Both the position numbers and the translations under genes were made by a program. Shown here one piece after another: positions 59,388-64,000 of a stretch of DNA of 64,000 nucleotides. Numbering within the stretch: the first letter of the stretch is position 1; every line of letters begins with the position of its first letter. The notes under the pieces are model-generated. The model saw only the letters and a list, made by a program, of their open reading frames with translations, was not told where the DNA came from and ran no database searches. The stretch comes from Ligustrum vulgare (lineage: Eukaryota; Streptophyta; Magnoliopsida; Lamiales; Oleaceae), in assembly GCA_963555705.1 (NCBI GenBank), contig OY743190.1:11135501-11199500 (forward strand), in the 5' to 3' direction.

Positions 59388-62169
59388 ATGGAAGGATCTA
59401 GGGAAGAGGATCTGAAGGAGGTAATGGTGGTGGCGGACCCCATAAGGGGTTTTTGTCCTGTGTCCTGCTTAGTGTTTAGTTCCCGTATTTTTAGGGAGCG
59501 TAGGAAGAAAAGAGAGCGGAAGTTCTGTAGCGTAATATCTTTAAGTGATTCTGACAGCGAAGGTGAATCATCTCAACTGTACATGGCCAAGCTTTCTACC
59601 CAAGAAGAATCAGCCCTACAGGAGATCCGCCATGAAAAAGAACAACACTTTAAGGGGAAAGAGGCGGCAGGCACCTCATCCGGGGCTTCAGAATCTCATC
59701 TGGGGGTGAGGGCCCCATATAGGGCTCATAGGGAGGAGTTGGGCCTGACCGAGGAAGAGATCGCCCAAGTGGAGGATTGGGTTGATCAGGTTAATAGAAT
59801 TTCTGGTTATCATGTTGATCCCCAGCCCCAGCCGGAGCAGTGGGAATCTAATGAGGTTAAGACAGAGGTTAGGGGGAATGGTATTTCTGAAGTGTCTTTG
59901 GTGTATAGGATGCCTCGGGAAATAAGGGTAATTCATCCGAGTCCGTCGTGCCGACCCTGCTGCCCACCGAATGGTCAAGTAGCAGTACTCCTTGACGCTT
60001 TTTTGTGTGGGATGCGCTTGCCTCTTCACCCATTCTTCAGGGCTCTTCTTCGTAGTTACAATGTGTGCCCGTACCAGGTAGCCCCAAATTTCTGGACCCA
60101 AGTGATGGGGACCTGGTTAATTTGGCAGGAGGTCAGTCCGGAGTATCCAATCTCTATTTACATCATCCACACACTTTATGTGTTGAAGAAAACTGCTAGG
60201 AGAGAAAGAGATAAAAGGTCAGATGTGAGGGACTGGTACTACCTAACCCCCAGGGGACAATATCCACCCATCATCACCGGGCATCCAACGTCCCTCAAAA
60301 ATTGGAGAACCCAATGGTTTTGGGTCGGTGGAGATTGGCAATGTACTCCTTCGGATCCTGTTCCTGAGATAACAGTTCCCCGAACCCTTTCTCTGCCCCG
60401 TGAGTTCTTATAATATCTTATGCGGGTGTACCACCATATTTGCACTCGACTTCTTATTACCTTTTGTGCTTATAGAAACGGTCCTTTTGGTTTTGTAGGA
60501 CAAACATACGCCCATCAGCTCTTGCCGAAGGATCTGGAAGTTGTGAGGAAGCTTGTTGGGTATCGCGGTGACTTTCAAAAGGTTATCTCCTCAAAAAGGC
60601 TCTTCGTCAAGCATGGCTTAATGCGGGATATGGGTATATTCACTTCTTTCTCTGATATTAATGGATCTCGTTCATTCTATATTCGTAACTTTAGCGCATT
60701 TCTTAGAGGGTCCAGAGAGTTCCCGAAGATATCCCTAAAGGGCTTGAAGGCCAAGAAGATTCCTCCTATTCTCGCTGCCGGGAGTGACGAGGAGAGGAAA
60801 CAAAGGTCCGTATTTGCGGGCTTCCATCTGGAGGCCACTAAAATGACAGCCGAGGCTTCAAAGGAGGCCTTCGAAGGCGCCTCTGCTTCCAGGCCACTGG
60901 GTCCGCCACTTCTTCCAGACCCTTCTGACTCAGTACCAACTGTTCCGAAACTCCTTGTCGTAAAGAAGGAGCATGGCCGAAAAATTGCCGAGGGTCAGGT
61001 GAGGGAGAAGAAGACGAAGAGAGGGGACCAACCAAAATCCCCCAGACCCTTCTGAGGTGGTGAGCATTGAGGAGGACGAGGTGCTGGAAATTGCTGCTGA
61101 GGAGCAACCACCCTTAAAGAGACTAAAGAGGGGTGGTAAGGGCCAATCCAGCGGAGCAGGGGTTCTTTCAGATATCCCCCCTTCAGACCTGTCTGGACCA
61201 GGTGAAGGCATCGAAGCTCTTCCTAAGTCCCCTCCAGGTCAAGTGGAGGAAGTTGGCTAATCTATAGCATCGGAGGTGGCTCGGATTAAAGAGGGGTTTG
61301 TCCCTAAGCCATCTATTTTGGATTCTGACGGCCTGGCATCTCTCCCGGGGTATGCCGCTAAGGCGGCCATTGCGGTGGACGATTTTTGGACAGAAGGGTG
61401 GGAATCTTTTTCTTCCAAAAGCTCCCCTAGTCAAATGCTGCTCGCCATCAAGGCTTTGAGCGCAAGGACTTTAGCTCTCGCCGACGATCTGGAGGGGCCG
61501 GTCAAGGAGCTTGAGCAGAGGGAGGAAAGTACTAAGGTGGCCTTGCGTAACGCGGATGTCATGGTGCAGGAGATTAAGGAGTTGAAGGAAACTCTCTCTT
61601 CCACCCGAAGGTCCCTCCATGAGGCGAAGAGCGCATCCAGAGCCCTTAAGGAAGACAACGAGCAGCTAAAAAAGGACCTTCATTCTTCCGAAGCAAATGT
61701 GGCTAACCTGTGCAAGAAGTATGATAATGCCTGCCAAGCTCAGACGGTGACAGCCGAGGTGTTGGCAGAGTCTAACGCTTTAAAGGGCAAACTTTTTGAC
61801 GAGGTTGCCGATTTGAAAAGGGCGCTTGAGGAGGAAAAAGAGCTTCGGAAAAAGGATGTTGAGTCCCTGACTTCTTTGGAAGGCAAGCTTGGGCTTATGG
61901 AGCAAAGTACGGAAGCCAAGGTCGCTGAAGGCATTCAAAACTTCAAGGATACCTTTGAGAACACCGAGTATGGGCTTATGCAGCGAATATTTGGAAATAT
62001 CGGTGCCCGTATGGCTCTAAGGGACGTGAAGGAGAAGTTCCCCTACTTGGATCTTTCCACCGTTGAGGCCTTCTACCCTGAACCAGAAGATGTTGACGAG
62101 GGCGATCCAGCTGAGCCCCCCCAGAATGCGTCTGACGACAATGCTGTGGACGATGCCCCTCCCCTTTAG
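59388..62169 (+). pseudogene. Antisense gene of Tat element C, best-preserved copy
   Basis: Exons: 59388-60399, 60499-60633 (135 nt) and 60709-62169, both introns in phase 1 with GT-AG ends. This would give about 870 residues. Exon 1 begins MEGSREEDL, has an Arg/Lys- and Ser/Asp/Glu-rich stretch (RRKKRERKF; SLSDSDSEGE), then CGMRLPLHPFFRALLRSYN ... VAPNFWTQVMGTWLIWQ ... DWYYLTPRG, which resembles the Pfam family called 'putative gypsy type transposon' (PF04195). Exon 3 has the GLASLPGYAAKAAIAVDDFW segment and a coiled coil of about 170 residues (Glu/Lys/Leu-rich). Breaks: a 2-nt loss near 61030-61050 compared with copy A, and a TAA at 61258-61260. Function and location are unknown. Confidence 0.85.
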
Positions 62170-63053
62170 TCATTGTACAATTTTTTTTTTTAGCAATGTG
62201 ACTCTTTGTTACTTCTATTGTTTTATTATAAATACTTTAGATTCAATGTCTCTCTTTTCTTCGTATGCATGGGTTTTCGGATTTTCACAAATACTTCGAA
62301 TTCAATGTCTTTCTTCGTATGCGTGTTTGATAGTCCCCCAGACATGTGGGTTATCACAAATTTTTCCACTAGTGCCAAATGGGATTGTAGGGCCAATTCG
62401 TTTTAATAAATTATGACCTTCGATAATCAGCACGGTTTCAATAGACAAGGTTGCTTTTGTGAGAAACAGCGCCATAAAGTGCATCGGCTGAGCATAAAGC
62501 ACCTCGGCTAGGTGTTAATCAGGTCGAACTGTTTAAGCATGAATATTTCCAAGTGCGAGTGTTTCCTAATTGTATGATGATATGTGGGGCATTGTGAATG
62601 TCTTGATTTGTAAAATTCACCTGATTTAGAGCACCTCGGATAGGCATAACTTAGTTCGGCTGAAGGGGCTTCTGTGCATTTCCTCCTCGGCCATTAGTCC
62701 AAGGCGATATCTAAACTTTGGTCATGGATGGCCATATGGCCATATTTTGGGCGTGCTAGTCCCTCAAATCCGATGTGGTCATTCATGAGCGGATCGAATT
62801 TGTCATCACTTCGCAGCGATAATTCTATTCAAGTTTAATCATTCGCTATACCCCCAGATCCGACACAGTTGATGTACTTACGTTTGCTAATTAGATCTGA
62901 TCTTGACCAGCCTTTGAGCGATTTCATCTTAAAACTATGTGACATCTACATTTACAACTTTGTATGAACCTCTGTTAATGTTGTGGTATTTGCAGCCAAA
63001 ATAACATAAGAATTTTTTACGTTTGTCTTTTACGCTTATTTAAACAGCACTTA

Positions 63054-63117
<64 letters not shown>

Positions 63118-63511
63118 TGCAAACGCTTTGTCCGGATGTATGAACTAACTTAACGCACCAAGGATTTTGGTTTATGTGACAACATTTGGTTATATTTGAA
63201 TGATTCCAAACATATTGCGCGGTGAATGACGGTGAACGAGTGCAGCACCTTAGATTTGAGTGGTTCGAAGCATTTATTGTATTAAAAATCCCAATCCTTA
63301 CGTGGTGATCGTAGTTTAGCCTTATGAGAGTCCCTTGTCCTTAACAATTTTTATGCATAGTGTGGACGTATGGCGTCATGACCAAAATAATTTTAGAATG
63401 TGCATTTATCCATTATGGTTGTCTAATAGAGATTGGCGTAATTTTTAACGCATCTCGCCCACGATTTTTTGAAATAATATGATAATGTTGCAATCATAGA
63501 GGAATTTAGTT
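62170..63511. other. Non-coding 3' region between antisense gene and integrase in element C
   Basis: About 1.3 kb, longer than in A (about 490 bp). No supported coding sequence. It includes sequence similar to Tat LTR/leader motifs (GTGCTAGTCCCTCAAATCCGATGTGG at about 62753) and a TA microsatellite. Confidence 0.5.
63053..63114. repeat. (TA)n microsatellite in element C
   Basis: About 31 TA dinucleotides. Confidence 0.95.
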
Positions 63512-63943
63512 TTATTGAAAATAACGGCGAATGTGGTCCGTGTTCCAAGGATTACATAGAGGTACTCCAGACAAGTCCTCAATTATGTATGTTCTGGGTA
63601 CCACCTCGGCAACGACCTTGTAAGGGCCTTCCCAGTTAGGGCCCAGAGTCCCTACTCCTGGCTTCTGTGTTGAAGGAAGAACCTTTTTGAGGACCAAGTC
63701 CCCAATATTAAAGTGTCGGCTCTTCACCCTTTTGTTGTAGTATCGAGCCATCTTTCTCTGGTATTTGGTCATTACCTCTTGGGAATCATTCCGCTTTTCC
63801 ATGAGGAAGTCTAAACCGGCCCTTTGCGCTTCCTCGTTCCTAACTTCGTCATAATGAATTTGACGAAGCGTAGGGATTCCGATTTCGACGGGGCATGCCG
63901 CCTCGGCTCCGTAAGCCAGCGAGAAGGGTGTTTCACCAGTAGC
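63512..63943 (-). pseudogene. Integrase C-terminal remnant of Tat element C
   Basis: An open frame of about 145 residues with TGETPFSLAYGAEAACPVEIG, DLVLKKVLPSTQKPG, LGPNWEGPYKVVAEVVP and CNPWNTDHIRRYFQ, matching the integrase end of element A closely. It has no stop inside. It joins 5' LTR sequence at 63943-63945 with a CGG/GCGG overlap, so the catalytic core is missing. Confidence 0.9.
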
Positions 63944-64000
63944 GGATGGACCTTGGACCAACACGTCTCAGCTCCTCCCTCTTGAACACGTGGATTTCCT
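63944..64000 (-). repeat. Start of the 5' LTR of Tat element C (truncated, continues out of window)
   Basis: GGATGGACCTTGGACC onward equals the LTR from about its 17th base. The first 16 or so bases were lost in the internal deletion. Confidence 0.88.

Larger units (their letters stand above)
58093..64000 (-). mobile_element. Tat-lineage Ty3/gypsy element C, internally deleted, runs off the window
   Basis: The 3' LTR is 58093-58741 (TGTTGACCAC ... GTAACA), then polypurine tract CTAGTCCCTTAAA (minus-strand purines), antisense gene, integrase C-terminal part, and the start of a 5' LTR from about 63944 to the window edge. Gag, protease, RT, RNase H and most of the integrase are deleted. It is the same subfamily as A. 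The TSD cannot be checked. Confidence 0.9.

Noticed and set aside
1..64000. CRISPR arrays, bacterial operons, tRNA or rRNA genes
   Set aside because: None seen. Tandem arrays lack regular unique spacers, and the window is clearly eukaryotic.

Overview
The window looks like nuclear DNA of a eudicot flowering plant. It is AT-rich, has genes with GT-AG introns, and is packed with plant LTR retrotransposons (Ty3/gypsy Tat type and Ty1/copia Tork-like), MITEs, hAT-like elements and a probable Helitron end. Only two genes look intact. One is PAT1 (minus strand, 5 coding exons, 23352-29263), an mRNA decapping activator. The other is an organelle-type YchF/Obg-like ATPase (plus strand, 11 coding exons, 31431-37892). 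They are divergently oriented, with start codons 2.2 kb apart, and the space between holds at least four Tourist-like MITEs. All splice junctions were worked out by reading the sequence and preserving frame.

Left part (1-22.2 kb): a four-copy tandem repeat; a near-complete but decayed Tat element (element A, 789-11677, target-site duplication GGGCC); a relic of a pentatricopeptide-repeat (PPR) gene (12545-20163, minus) split by a Mutator-like MITE (9-bp TSD) and by a young copia element (522-bp LTRs, TSD CTGGC); then a Tourist-like MITE and a hAT-like element (TSD ATAATAAC) that carries a solo Tat LTR. The PPR relic lies directly downstream of PAT1 on the same strand, which resembles the neighbouring PPR/PAT1 pair I recall from Arabidopsis.

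Right part (38-64 kb): no host gene was recognised. A truncated LTR element and MITEs are followed by a four-level nest. A hAT-like element (42511-56983, TSD TGTATGAT) contains a Stowaway-like MITE (42616-56586), which contains Tat element B (42800-56495), which contains a degenerate Ty3/gypsy element E (44687-50135, TSD CGAAT) and a 2.4-kb solo-LTR-like element F (50765-53135, TSD GCTGG). A second hAT copy, a Helitron-like 3' end and Tat element C (58093 to beyond the window) follow.

The most interesting signal is a second gene inside the Tat elements. It lies antisense to gag-pol, between the integrase and the 3' LTR. It is present in A, B and C, has three coding exons whose middle exon is exactly 135 nt in all three copies with phase-1 introns, and encodes a region resembling the Pfam 'putative gypsy type transposon' domain followed by a long coiled coil. 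B and C have lost gag, protease and RT but still carry this gene. All three copies are broken by stops, frameshifts or insertions.
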